DNA of 6,552 nt from Planctomycetota bacterium (lineage in GTDB: Bacteria; Planctomycetota; Planctomycetia; Pirellulales; Thermoguttaceae). Shown piece after piece: positions 1 through 6,402 of this stretch (within the stretch, counting starts at the first letter, position 1; every line of letters begins with the position of its first letter). The stretch spans positions 1 to 6,552 of the forward strand of contig JAJYGU010000496.1 in assembly GCA_021784975.1 (NCBI GenBank). Reading direction: 5' to 3'. The notes under the pieces were generated by a model. That model was given only the letters and a program-made list of their open reading frames with translations. It was not told where the DNA came from and searched no databases. A program made the position numbers and the translations under genes.

Positions 1-2
1 GC

Positions 3-1262
3 CTGTCGGTATTCGCCGCCTTCGATTGTTACAACTTTCGTCCCGATCCGTTTATGACGCTGGCGGCGGCGTTGGGGATTCTGGCGGCGGCGCGGCTGGG
101 GCGCGGCCCGTGGCGGTATTCGTTCTTGTGCGGGCTGGCGTTTGGGGTAGCGGCCTCGTTCTCCTCGAAGATAGCCCCCTTGTGTCTGTTGGTGCCCGTC
201 CTTTCTGTAGTGGAGTGCAGGCGGCTGGGGACGTTTCGCCCGGTGTGGCTGGTGGCCGCCAATGCCTTGGGGTTCCTCGTCGGCGTGGCTCCGGTGGCGG
301 GGTGGCTTTTCGCGCACCACCTGTTTGAGCCTTTCCGACAGGAGAACATGATCAATAGCCAGTTGCTCAACCTGTGGCTGTCCTACTTGCCGCCGACCAT
401 CAACGCGGGCAAGCTCATTACCGCTCTGGCGATTGCCGGGGGATGGCTGGTAATGGAGATGGAGTGGGAGCGAACGGGACAGGCACATGTTTCGGCCGAC
501 CAACCCGGGGTCGCTGCCCGGCGTGTGCGAGGAGGGCCAGACGGGCCGCGAGCAACCGGCCAAGCTGCGCATGGCGGCAGTCGGTGCGCGGAGCCGGTCC
601 CCAGGTCGTGGGCGCCCGGCCATGCCATGGTGGCGGCCGGGTTGCTGGCCTTGCTGGTGCCGATGCTGGAGCCGAATCACCTGGCCTACAACTTGCAGGT
701 GTTTGTCATGCCGGGGGCCGTCTTGGGGACGGCACTCTTGGCGAAGCTGGCCGAGCCGGGCGGCTGGCCGCGGAGGTTGCAGCTCGCCTTGGTGACCGTG
801 GCCCTGGCGTACATCACGGCCGGCCCTGCCGTGGAAGGCGTCGGAACGGCCCGCACGATGGGCGGGGCGATCCCCATGGCCGACTTGGAGCGTCTGATCG
901 CTCTGTGCACGTCGCGGGACCTGACCTGCGTCGCCCTGACGCCCTACCATCCCATTTATTGCCGTGACGCCGCCGAGGCATACCTGGTTTGCGACTACGC
1001 GATCGCCACCTCGACGTGGATCCCCAAGGCCGCAGTCCAGCACTATCGCGAAATGTTTCCACGGGCAGTGGCCGCGATTGTCAGCCATCCGCCAAGCTTC
1101 CTGGTCACCCCGGAGATTTGGGACCGGGCCATGCACGACGGCTTGATCGATCAAGACGAATTCGGTCGCCTGCGGAAGGTGATCCAATCCTACTACCAGC
1201 CGGCGCGGGTCGGGCGGACTTCGGTGCTGGTGCGTACCGACCTGCTGCGTCCGGGGCGCTGA
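3..1262 (+). CDS. GT-C type membrane glycosyltransferase (GT39/PMT-ArnT-like), 5' partial
   Basis: The reading frame is open from base 3 and has no start in the window before an internal ATG at 54, so the N-terminus lies upstream; 419 residues are visible. They contain about six or seven hydrophobic segments (roughly residues 18-32, 39-70, 82-108, 138-151, 209-222, 230-249 and 259-277), then a soluble C-terminal part of about 140 residues. The FRPDPFMTL stretch before a hydrophobic helix (residues 12-20) and the helix-loop pattern resemble family 39 integral-membrane glycosyltransferases. In that family a lipid-phosphate-linked sugar is transferred to a protein, lipid or glycan on the outer face of the inner membrane. 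The N-terminal loop with the family's acidic catalytic residues would be outside the window, so acceptor and activity cannot be judged. Residues 157-208 are hydrophilic, rich in Gly, Arg and Pro, and fit poorly between membrane helices; codon composition there favours another frame (see findings). Family call moderate; membrane protein call strong. Confidence 0.65.
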   Translation: MSVFAAFDCYNFRPDPFMTLAAALGILAAARLGRGPWRYSFLCGLAFGVAASFSSKIAPLCLLVPVLSVVECRRLGTFRPVWLVAANALGFLVGVAPVAGWLFAHHLFEPFRQENMINSQLLNLWLSYLPPTINAGKLITALAIAGGWLVMEMEWERTGQAHVSADQPGVAARRVRGGPDGPRATGQAAHGGSRCAEPVPRSWAPGHAMVAAGLLALLVPMLEPNHLAYNLQVFVMPGAVLGTALLAKLAEPGGWPRRLQLALVTVALAYITAGPAVEGVGTARTMGGAIPMADLERLIALCTSRDLTCVALTPYHPIYCRDAAEAYLVCDYAIATSTWIPKAAVQHYREMFPRAVAAIVSHPPSFLVTPEIWDRAMHDGLIDQDEFGRLRKVIQSYYQPARVGRTSVLVRTDLLRPGR

Positions 1263-1393
1263 GACGCTGCCTCAACGCCGGTTGACGAAGGTTTCCCAAG
1301 GAGAGGGGGTGTCTGGGCCGCATGGCTTGTGGCGGGTGAGATGCCCGCGCGGCCGGTTCGGCACAAGTGATCGCGAGCGGGCCTGAAAATGAC

Positions 1394-2245
1394 ATGAAGC
1401 AGAAGAGAACCTTACCCAGCATCGCCACATTGTCGTGCGTCGTGCTGACAGCGATCGGCTTGGCGGGTGCGATGCAGTTCCGCGCGTCGCGCAGACTGGG
1501 CATCCCTTGGAAATTCCATTGGGATCATCTGCGGATGCTGATGCTCGATCAACACGGCGCCGATCAGCCAGGCGATCGAGCCGCCCCGAATACGCCGGGC
1601 GATTACGAATCGGGAGTCGCACGCCTTCCCTTTGGCCGCCAGACGTTCGTCGAATACCGAAACCTTTCCTTCACCGACCAGCCGATCCTGTTCTTCGGCG
1701 ATTCTCAACTACAACAGTTTTGCGACTGCGAGTTGGTTACGCAGAATCCGAAGCATTATTTCCGGTTAGCGCTCTCGGCCAAGATTGCGATGCGCTACCT
1801 GGAAAGACTACGCCGGGACGCCGACATCGTCATTCTGCATATCGGTTTCGTGGACATGATTTCGGATCCGTCGGGCGATAGACTGGTCAAGGGTTATCGA
1901 GAAATATTGGAGATGCTCAAGGAGAAGAAGATCCTCGTTTTGCTGCCTGAAGCGCTCAACGAGCACGCATTCCCAGCCGAATTTCGCCAGGGGCTGGACA
2001 ATCGCCGGCTACAATCCGTCCGCAAGAGACTGGCAGCACTCTGCGCTACTTGGGCGAACGTGCGGACGGTCGACATTTCCCCATACGTGGTGGATTCGGC
2101 GGGAAATGTGGACGCCCGTTTTTGTGCCGATTACATGCACTTTAACGGCGAGGGGTTTGATATCTTGTGGAAGTTGATTCGAACCGCCCTCCACGGATGG
2201 GTTCAGGAGCGGCGACCCGAGCGAGATGCCGTTCACGGCAAGTAG
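1394..2245 (+). CDS. Membrane-anchored SGNH/GDSL-like hydrolase family protein
   Basis: This encodes 283 residues from ATG 1394. The frame stays open upstream to a GTG at 1367, but the ATG puts MKQKR directly before one hydrophobic segment (about residues 8-26), a typical signal anchor, so it is preferred; neither start has a strong ribosome site. The rest should lie outside the inner membrane. SGNH features seen are ILFFGDS with the presumed nucleophile Ser104 (block I), a strand reading DIVILHIGFVD (residues 144-154) where block III belongs, and DYMH (Asp246, His249) near the C-terminus, matching the block V DxxH pair. Block III has Val153 where the oxyanion-hole Asn of GxND is expected, and no clear block II Gly is visible. 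Family members are esterases, lipases or acyl/acetyl transferases, often acting on envelope sugars. The substrate is unknown. Lying 131 bases after a membrane glycosyltransferase gene makes an envelope-glycan role possible, but this is inference. Confidence 0.68.
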   Translation: MKQKRTLPSIATLSCVVLTAIGLAGAMQFRASRRLGIPWKFHWDHLRMLMLDQHGADQPGDRAAPNTPGDYESGVARLPFGRQTFVEYRNLSFTDQPILFFGDSQLQQFCDCELVTQNPKHYFRLALSAKIAMRYLERLRRDADIVILHIGFVDMISDPSGDRLVKGYREILEMLKEKKILVLLPEALNEHAFPAEFRQGLDNRRLQSVRKRLAALCATWANVRTVDISPYVVDSAGNVDARFCADYMHFNGEGFDILWKLIRTALHGWVQERRPERDAVHGK

Positions 2246-2366
2246 TCCGGCTGGTGGCTCGGCGTCCGGTGGAGGTTGCATGGTGACGGTACATGCGTAC
2301 ACTCTGCGAGGCCCACGCAAACCCGCTTAGGCTTTGGTCCAAAATAAGTGCCGCATCCCCTGCGCT

Positions 2367-2385
2367 CCTCTCGCTCCGCGACAGG
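2367..2385. repeat. GC-rich hairpin 1 of a pair
   Basis: The 19 bases CCTCTCGCTCCGCGACAGG fold into an eight-step stem with one C-C mismatch and a three-base TCC loop. Its central nine bases (CGCTCCGCG, 2372-2380) are the exact reverse complement of the tip of the second hairpin (2397-2405). No T-run follows, so a rho-independent terminator is unlikely. It could be part of a dispersed intergenic repeat or a structured transcript tail of the SGNH gene; which one cannot be told from a single copy. Confidence 0.55.
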
Positions 2386-2391
2386 TCGGGA

Positions 2392-2410
2392 CATCACGCG
2401 GAGCGTGATG
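2392..2410. repeat. Perfect GC-rich hairpin 2 of a pair
   Basis: CATCACGC and GCGTGATG form a perfect eight-base-pair inverted repeat around a three-base GGA loop. It lies six bases after hairpin 1 and its tip (CGCGGAGCG) is the reverse complement of hairpin 1's tip, so the two could also pair with each other in a longer alternative structure. The last four bases (GATG) are shared with the start of the tandem repeat that follows. No T-run follows the stem. Confidence 0.6.
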
Positions 2411-2444
2411 AGTAGCTGATAGGAAGATGAGTGGCTGATAGGAA
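2407..2444. repeat. Two-copy 19-base tandem direct repeat
   Basis: GATGAGTAGCTGATAGGAA (2407-2425) is followed at once by GATGAGTGGCTGATAGGAA (2426-2444), with 18 of 19 bases the same. Both copies have lower GC than the surrounding sequence. The array abuts hairpin 2 and overlaps its right arm by four bases. Function is unknown; a mobile intergenic repeat unit or a slippage product are both possible, and paired protein binding sites cannot be excluded. Confidence 0.75.
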
Positions 2445-2510
2445 ATTGGATTGCTCTCCGCTGGTGAGTGTAGCTGGGGGAGAGTGGCGAAGTCAGGGGG
2501 GCGATCTCGT

Positions 2511-2520
2511 AAACGCGTTT
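2511..2520. other. 10-base perfect palindrome AAACGCGTTT
   Basis: AAACGCGTTT is identical to its reverse complement and lies 54 bases before the promoter-like -35 hexamer of the helicase gene. It could be half or all of a dimeric regulator's operator, but a 10-base palindrome in a stretch this long is weak evidence and no known operator is recognised. Confidence 0.2.
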
Positions 2521-2564
2521 GATGAGCACGGCCCAGGTTTGGCTGATCTTTCGGCCCGCACGCC

Positions 2565-2593
2565 TTGCCGCGATTCCGAGGACCGGGCATAAT
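2565..2593 (+). promoter_or_regulatory. Candidate sigma70-type promoter of the helicase-ettA unit
   Basis: TTGCCG (2565-2570, four of six matches to TTGACA) is separated by exactly 17 bases from CATAAT (2588-2593, five of six matches to TATAAT). Transcription would start near base 2600, giving a short leader of about a dozen bases that still includes the GGGAG ribosome site at 2603-2607. The location fits a promoter serving both the helicase and ettA. Based on hexamer match and spacing only. Confidence 0.4.
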
Positions 2594-2602
2594 GCTCCGG
2601 AT

Positions 2603-2607
2603 GGGAG
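2603..2607 (+). promoter_or_regulatory. Ribosome binding site fixing the helicase start
   Basis: GGGAG lies five bases before ATG 2613. In-frame alternatives upstream are ATG 2601 and 2592 and TTG 2565. The first two would place this site inside the coding sequence, and the third would put the promoter candidate inside the gene. The conserved Q-motif (LNPQQ) begins at residue 14 from ATG 2613, which suits this start. Confidence 0.5.
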
Positions 2608-2612
2608 TTTCG

Positions 2613-4664
2613 ATGAACGCGGCCGCGTCGATCGACGACGTGTTGGCCGGCTTGAATCCGCAGCAGCGCCAGGCGGCCACCTTTGGCAACGAGCCGCTGT
2701 TGATCGTGGCCGGAGCGGGCACCGGTAAGACCGCCACCCTGGTGCATCGGGTGGCCTGGCTGATCGCCCAGGGCATCGAGCCTGGCCGGATCTTGCTGCT
2801 GACCTTTACCCGCCGGGCGGCCGCCGAAATGCTCCACCGCGCCGACGGCCTGCTCAGGCAGTTACGCCACCCCGGCACCACTCGCGTCTGGGGCGGGACC
2901 TACCACGCCATCGCCACCCGGCTGCTGCGCCGCTACGGAAAGGCAATCGGGTTGCCGCCCGAGTTCACCGTCCACGATCGCGCCGATTCGGAGGACTTGT
3001 TGAACGTCGTCCGCACGGAGCTAAACCTGGCCAAGACCGACAAGCGTTTTCCCAAGAAGGGAACCTGCATGTCGATCTACAGCCGTTGCGTCAATGCCCG
3101 GCAAAAGCTGGAGCAGGTGCTGGCCGACAGCTATCCTTGGTGCAACGGCTGGAAGGAGGAACTGGGCCGGTTGTTTGATGCCTATGTGGATCGCAAAGAG
3201 GCGGCCAGCGTGCTCGACTACGACGACCTGCTGCTCTACTGGGACGCCCTGCTGGCCGACTCGCAGGCCGGGCAGACGGTTTGCAAGCTGTTCGACTGCG
3301 TGCTGGTCGATGAGTACCAGGACACCAACGCCCTGCAGGCCGACATCCTCTACAAGCTCTGCCCGGAAGGGAAGGGGCTGACGGTGGTGGGCGACGACGC
3401 GCAATCTATTTACGCCTTCCGTGCGGCCACCGTCCGCAACATCCTCGATTTTCCCAAGTATTATCCGAATGCCTCGCTGGTCGCTTTGGAGCAGAACTAC
3501 CGGAGCACGCAGCCCATCCTGCAAGCGGCAAACCAGGTGATTGCTCAAGCCAAGGAACGATTCACCAAGAATCTCTGGTCGCAGAGGGCCGAAGGGGAAA
3601 GGCCGCTTTTGGTCCACTGCGAAGACGACGCCGACCAGGCCGAGTTCATCATTCATCGCATTCTCGAACACCGCGAGACGGGTGTCGAGCTGCGTCGCCA
3701 GGCGGTGCTCTTCCGCGCCTCGCACCACAGCATCCTGCTGGAGGCGGAGCTTGCCCGCGCCAGCATCCCTTTCCACAAGTTTGGCGGGCTGAAGTTCGTG
3801 GAGACGGCCCACGTGAAGGACCTGCTGGCTTTCTTGCGGCTGGCGGAAAACCCGCGCGACGTGGTGGCCGGCATGCGGCTGCTGCCGCTGTTGCCGGGGA
3901 TCGGGCCGGGCAAATCGCAACAACTGATGCTGATGTTGCAGCAGGCGGGCGGGGATTTTTCCACCTGGTCGGCCTGGAAGCCGCCCGCCGGCGCCGCCAC
4001 CGTGTGGCCGAAGTTTGTTGGATTGCTGCAAGGGTTGGTACGAACCCCGGACGACCTGCCCGCCCAGGTGAACCGCGTGCGGAAGTTTTACGGGCCGCTG
4101 ATGGAAACCAAGTACGACCGCATCGAGCCGCGGCTCCGCGACCTGGAGCAGATCGAGTTGATTGCCTCGCGCTACCCCGGACGGCGGCAGATGCTTTTGG
4201 AGTTGACGCTCGACCCGCCGAGCTCGACGCAAGACCTGGCCGGCCCGCCGCTGCTCGACGACGATTATCTGGTCCTCAGCACCATCCATTCGGCCAAAGG
4301 GCTGGAGTGGGACGTGGTCTACGTGATCCACGCCGCCGACGGCAACATCCCCTCCGACATGGCCACCCGGAATCCGCTGGAGATCGAAGAGGAATTGCGG
4401 CTGTTCTACGTGGCCCTGACCCGCGCCAAAAATCATCTTTACGTGTGCTATCCGCTGCGTTACTACCACTCGCGATACGGCGACCAGCACAGCTACGCCC
4501 AGCTCACCCGATTCCTCCCCAACCATGTGCTCACTTGTTTTGCCCAGCGGGTGACCGGCCCGGACGGCGAAGAGGCGGAAGGCGACGATAGCGATTCGGC
4601 GAGCATAGACGCTCACACGACCAGCCGGGCCGTGCGGCGACAGACCAAGGACTTGTGGGACTAA
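2613..4664 (+). CDS. UvrD/Rep/PcrA-like superfamily 1 ATP-dependent DNA helicase
   Basis: This encodes 683 residues from ATG 2613, close to the usual size of Rep/UvrD/PcrA helicases. These cytoplasmic ATPases move 3'-5' on single-stranded DNA and unwind duplexes in repair and replication restart. All SF1A motifs appear in order: Q-motif LNPQQ (14-18), Walker A AGAGTGKT (33-40, Lys39), motif Ia LTFTRRAAAEM, Ib GGTYHAIA, motif II DEYQD (233-237), motif III GDDAQSIYAFR (260-270), motif IV EQNYRST (293-299), motif V STIHSAKGLEW (556-566) and motif VI FYVALTRAK (598-606, Arg604 as arginine finger). It therefore looks active. Only 77 residues follow motif VI, including an acidic Asp/Glu/Ser-rich stretch, so the long C-terminal tail of UvrD and PcrA seems shortened. 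GLEW and YVALTRAK differ from the textbook UvrD forms, so it may be a paralogue rather than the main UvrD or PcrA; no symbol is given. It is probably co-transcribed with ettA 17 bases downstream. Confidence 0.93.
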   Translation: MNAAASIDDVLAGLNPQQRQAATFGNEPLLIVAGAGTGKTATLVHRVAWLIAQGIEPGRILLLTFTRRAAAEMLHRADGLLRQLRHPGTTRVWGGTYHAIATRLLRRYGKAIGLPPEFTVHDRADSEDLLNVVRTELNLAKTDKRFPKKGTCMSIYSRCVNARQKLEQVLADSYPWCNGWKEELGRLFDAYVDRKEAASVLDYDDLLLYWDALLADSQAGQTVCKLFDCVLVDEYQDTNALQADILYKLCPEGKGLTVVGDDAQSIYAFRAATVRNILDFPKYYPNASLVALEQNYRSTQPILQAANQVIAQAKERFTKNLWSQRAEGERPLLVHCEDDADQAEFIIHRILEHRETGVELRRQAVLFRASHHSILLEAELARASIPFHKFGGLKFVETAHVKDLLAFLRLAENPRDVVAGMRLLPLLPGIGPGKSQQLMLMLQQAGGDFSTWSAWKPPAGAATVWPKFVGLLQGLVRTPDDLPAQVNRVRKFYGPLMETKYDRIEPRLRDLEQIELIASRYPGRRQMLLELTLDPPSSTQDLAGPPLLDDDYLVLSTIHSAKGLEWDVVYVIHAADGNIPSDMATRNPLEIEEELRLFYVALTRAKNHLYVCYPLRYYHSRYGDQHSYAQLTRFLPNHVLTCFAQRVTGPDGEEAEGDDSDSASIDAHTTSRAVRRQTKDLWD

Positions 4665-4668
4665 AGGA
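4664..4668 (+). promoter_or_regulatory. Ribosome binding site of ettA overlapping the helicase stop
   Basis: AAGGA begins on the last base of the helicase TAA stop and ends 13 bases before ATG 4682. The spacing is longer than ideal, but it is the only purine-rich site nearby. A GTG at 4655 is in frame and overlaps the helicase gene, but the ATG start gives MPPQFVF, which matches the known N-terminus of EttA (MAQFVY in E. coli), so ATG 4682 is preferred. Confidence 0.4.
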
Positions 4669-4681
4669 ACGATCACCGCCC

Positions 4682-6388
4682 ATGCCCCCACAATTCGTCT
4701 TTGAAATGCGGAACGTCGGCAAGCGCTTTGGCGAAAAAGTCGTGTTGCGCGACATCAGTCTGTCGTTCTTCTACGGGGCCAAGATCGGCGTGGTCGGCGA
4801 AAACGGGGCCGGCAAATCGACCCTGCTAAGGATCATGGCTGGCCTGGACAAGGATTTTGACGGCACGGCCAGCCTGGCCAAGGGGATGCGGGTTCGCTAC
4901 GTGGCCCAGGAGCCGCAGTTAGACCTCGACAAGACGGTCCGCGAAAACCTTCAAACGGCCATGAAGCCGATCCAGGACCTGGTGGATCGCTTCAACACGG
5001 TCACCGCCCGGATGGCCGACTTAAAGCCCGACGACGACATGGATAAGCTCATGGACGAGATGAGCCGGCTCCAGGAGCAGATCGACGCCTGCGGCGGCTG
5101 GGAGCTGGACCGGATGATGGACATTGCCTGTGACGCCCTGGTGCTGCCGCCCGACGATATGCCCGTCGGGCAGCTCTCCGGCGGCGAGCGGCGGCGAGTG
5201 GCCCTGGGTATGGCCCTGCTGGAGAAGCCCGACCTGCTGCTACTGGACGAGCCGACCAACCACCTCGACGCCGAAACGATCCAGTGGCTGGAACAGACGC
5301 TGCGCGACTATCCGGGCACGGCGATCATCGTGACCCACGACCGCTACTTCCTGGACAACATCACCAAATGGATTCTGGAGCTGGAGGGCGGCCGCGGCCT
5401 GCCCTTTGAAGGCAATTACTCGTCCTGGCTGCGTCAAAAGTCCGAGCTGCTGCGGATCATCGAAAAAAGAGAGACGCAACGCCAAAAAACCCTGCAGCGC
5501 GAATTGGAGTGGATCGAGAAGTCACACCATGGCCGACTGCAGAAGAACGAGGCCCGTGTCAAGGCCTACGAGCAATTGGCCAGCCAGCAGATCGACCCGG
5601 CCGGCGAAACGATCATCCAGATCGCGCCGGGGCCGCGGCTGGGCGAGAAGGTACTGCAACTCAACCGGGTGTGTAAGGGATTTGGTTCCGACGGCCAGCG
5701 GCTCACGCTCCTCGACGATTGCACGTTCAGCCTGCCCCGCGGAGCGATCGTAGGCGTGATCGGCCCCAACGGCACGGGCAAGACCACTCTCATGCGGATG
5801 ATCGTGGGCCAGGAGCAGCCCGACGCCGGGACGATCGAGCTCGGCCCTACCGTGGTCCTATCCTACGTCGATCAGCATCGCGATGCCCTGGACGACGCGA
5901 AGACCGTGTTTGCCGAGATCACCGGCGGCATCGATCGGATCGAGCTGGGCAATGTCGCGGTCAATGCCCGCGCCTACGTGGCCCGTTTTAACTTCCGCGG
6001 CCCGCAGCAGCAAAAGAAGGTGGGCGACTGTTCGGGCGGTGAGCGGAACCGCATCCACCTGGCCAAAATGCTCCGCCGCGGCGGCAATCTGCTGCTCTTG
6101 GACGAACCGACCAACGACCTGGACGTGGCCACCATGCGGGTGCTGGAACAGGCCCTGCTCGACTTTTCCGGCTGCGCCCTGGTAATCAGCCACGACCGGT
6201 TCTTTTTGGACCGGATTTGCACGCACCTGTTGGTGATGGAAGGCGACGGCCGCACACAGTGGTTCGAGGGCAATTTCGCGGCCTACGAAGCGGCCGTGCT
6301 GGCCGAAACCCCGGACCGCTTCGCCCACCGCCGGGCGAAGTACCATCGGCTGGGCTCGCCGTTGCCACGACGTGCAGCGGCGAAATGA
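4682..6388 (+). CDS. ettA: Energy-dependent translational throttle protein EttA (ABC-F ATPase)
   Basis: This encodes 568 residues against 555 in E. coli, similar along the whole length. EttA is a soluble ABC-F protein with no membrane domain. It binds the ribosomal E site and gates the first steps of elongation according to the ATP/ADP ratio. Nucleotide domain 1 has Walker A GENGAGKST (39-47, Lys45), an arm insertion around residues 90-145, signature LSGGE (165-169), Walker B ending in Asp189-Glu190 and the H-loop THDRYF. The EGNYSSWL stretch then leads into the charged helical linker (PtIM, about 245-320) that contacts tRNA. Domain 2 opens after GPRLGEKVL and has Walker A GPNGTGKTT (361-369, Lys367), signature CSGGE (450-454), Walker B with Asp474-Glu475 and the H-loop SHDRFF. 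Both catalytic glutamates are present, so both sites should hydrolyse ATP. Cys450 replaces the usual first Leu of the second signature. The family call rests on the full-length match, including the EttA-type arm and linker. Confidence 0.96.
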   Translation: MPPQFVFEMRNVGKRFGEKVVLRDISLSFFYGAKIGVVGENGAGKSTLLRIMAGLDKDFDGTASLAKGMRVRYVAQEPQLDLDKTVRENLQTAMKPIQDLVDRFNTVTARMADLKPDDDMDKLMDEMSRLQEQIDACGGWELDRMMDIACDALVLPPDDMPVGQLSGGERRRVALGMALLEKPDLLLLDEPTNHLDAETIQWLEQTLRDYPGTAIIVTHDRYFLDNITKWILELEGGRGLPFEGNYSSWLRQKSELLRIIEKRETQRQKTLQRELEWIEKSHHGRLQKNEARVKAYEQLASQQIDPAGETIIQIAPGPRLGEKVLQLNRVCKGFGSDGQRLTLLDDCTFSLPRGAIVGVIGPNGTGKTTLMRMIVGQEQPDAGTIELGPTVVLSYVDQHRDALDDAKTVFAEITGGIDRIELGNVAVNARAYVARFNFRGPQQQKKVGDCSGGERNRIHLAKMLRRGGNLLLLDEPTNDLDVATMRVLEQALLDFSGCALVISHDRFFLDRICTHLLVMEGDGRTQWFEGNFAAYEAAVLAETPDRFAHRRAKYHRLGSPLPRRAAAK

Positions 6389-6402
6389 GCGGTGGCGTTG
6401 TT

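Larger units (their letters stand above)
2246..2612. other. Non-coding intergenic region with repeats and a promoter candidate
   Basis: These 367 bases separate the SGNH gene from the helicase gene. No open frame here has both a convincing ribosome site and protein-like composition; frames crossing it on the minus strand run antisense into the helicase gene and look like shadows. The middle holds two GC-rich hairpins and a tandem repeat, followed by a palindrome and a promoter-like pair of hexamers, each listed separately. No hairpin followed by a T-run is visible after the SGNH stop, so a classic intrinsic terminator is not evident. The first 90 bases (2246-2335) show nothing I can interpret. 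Confidence 0.7.

Noticed and set aside
374..967. A 197-codon plus-strand frame inside the glycosyltransferase gene
   Set aside because: Its product is rich in Gly, Arg and Cys without membrane segments, while the main frame shows clear hydrophobic helices; it is a shadow frame.
1332..1348. Small hairpin GCGGG/CCCGC between the glycosyltransferase and SGNH genes
   Set aside because: Five base pairs, seven-base loop and no T-run; not enough to call a terminator.
1367..1393. GTG 1367 as start of the SGNH gene
   Set aside because: It adds nine polar residues before the signal anchor, has no ribosome site, and is a GTG when an ATG is available at 1394.
2454..2484. Inverted repeat CTCTCC/GGAGAG in the intergenic region
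   Set aside because: Six base pairs with a 19-base loop; easily expected by chance in this composition.
2565..2612. TTG 2565 as start of the helicase gene
   Set aside because: The added 16 residues (PRFRGPG...) resemble nothing in helicases and overlap a promoter-like pair; ATG 2613 has a good ribosome site.
3021..4691. A 556-codon open frame on the minus strand opposite the helicase gene
   Set aside because: It mirrors the helicase gene, whose motifs are all intact. The predicted protein is rich in Arg, Gln, His and Val without any domain; long antisense frames are expected opposite GC-biased genes.
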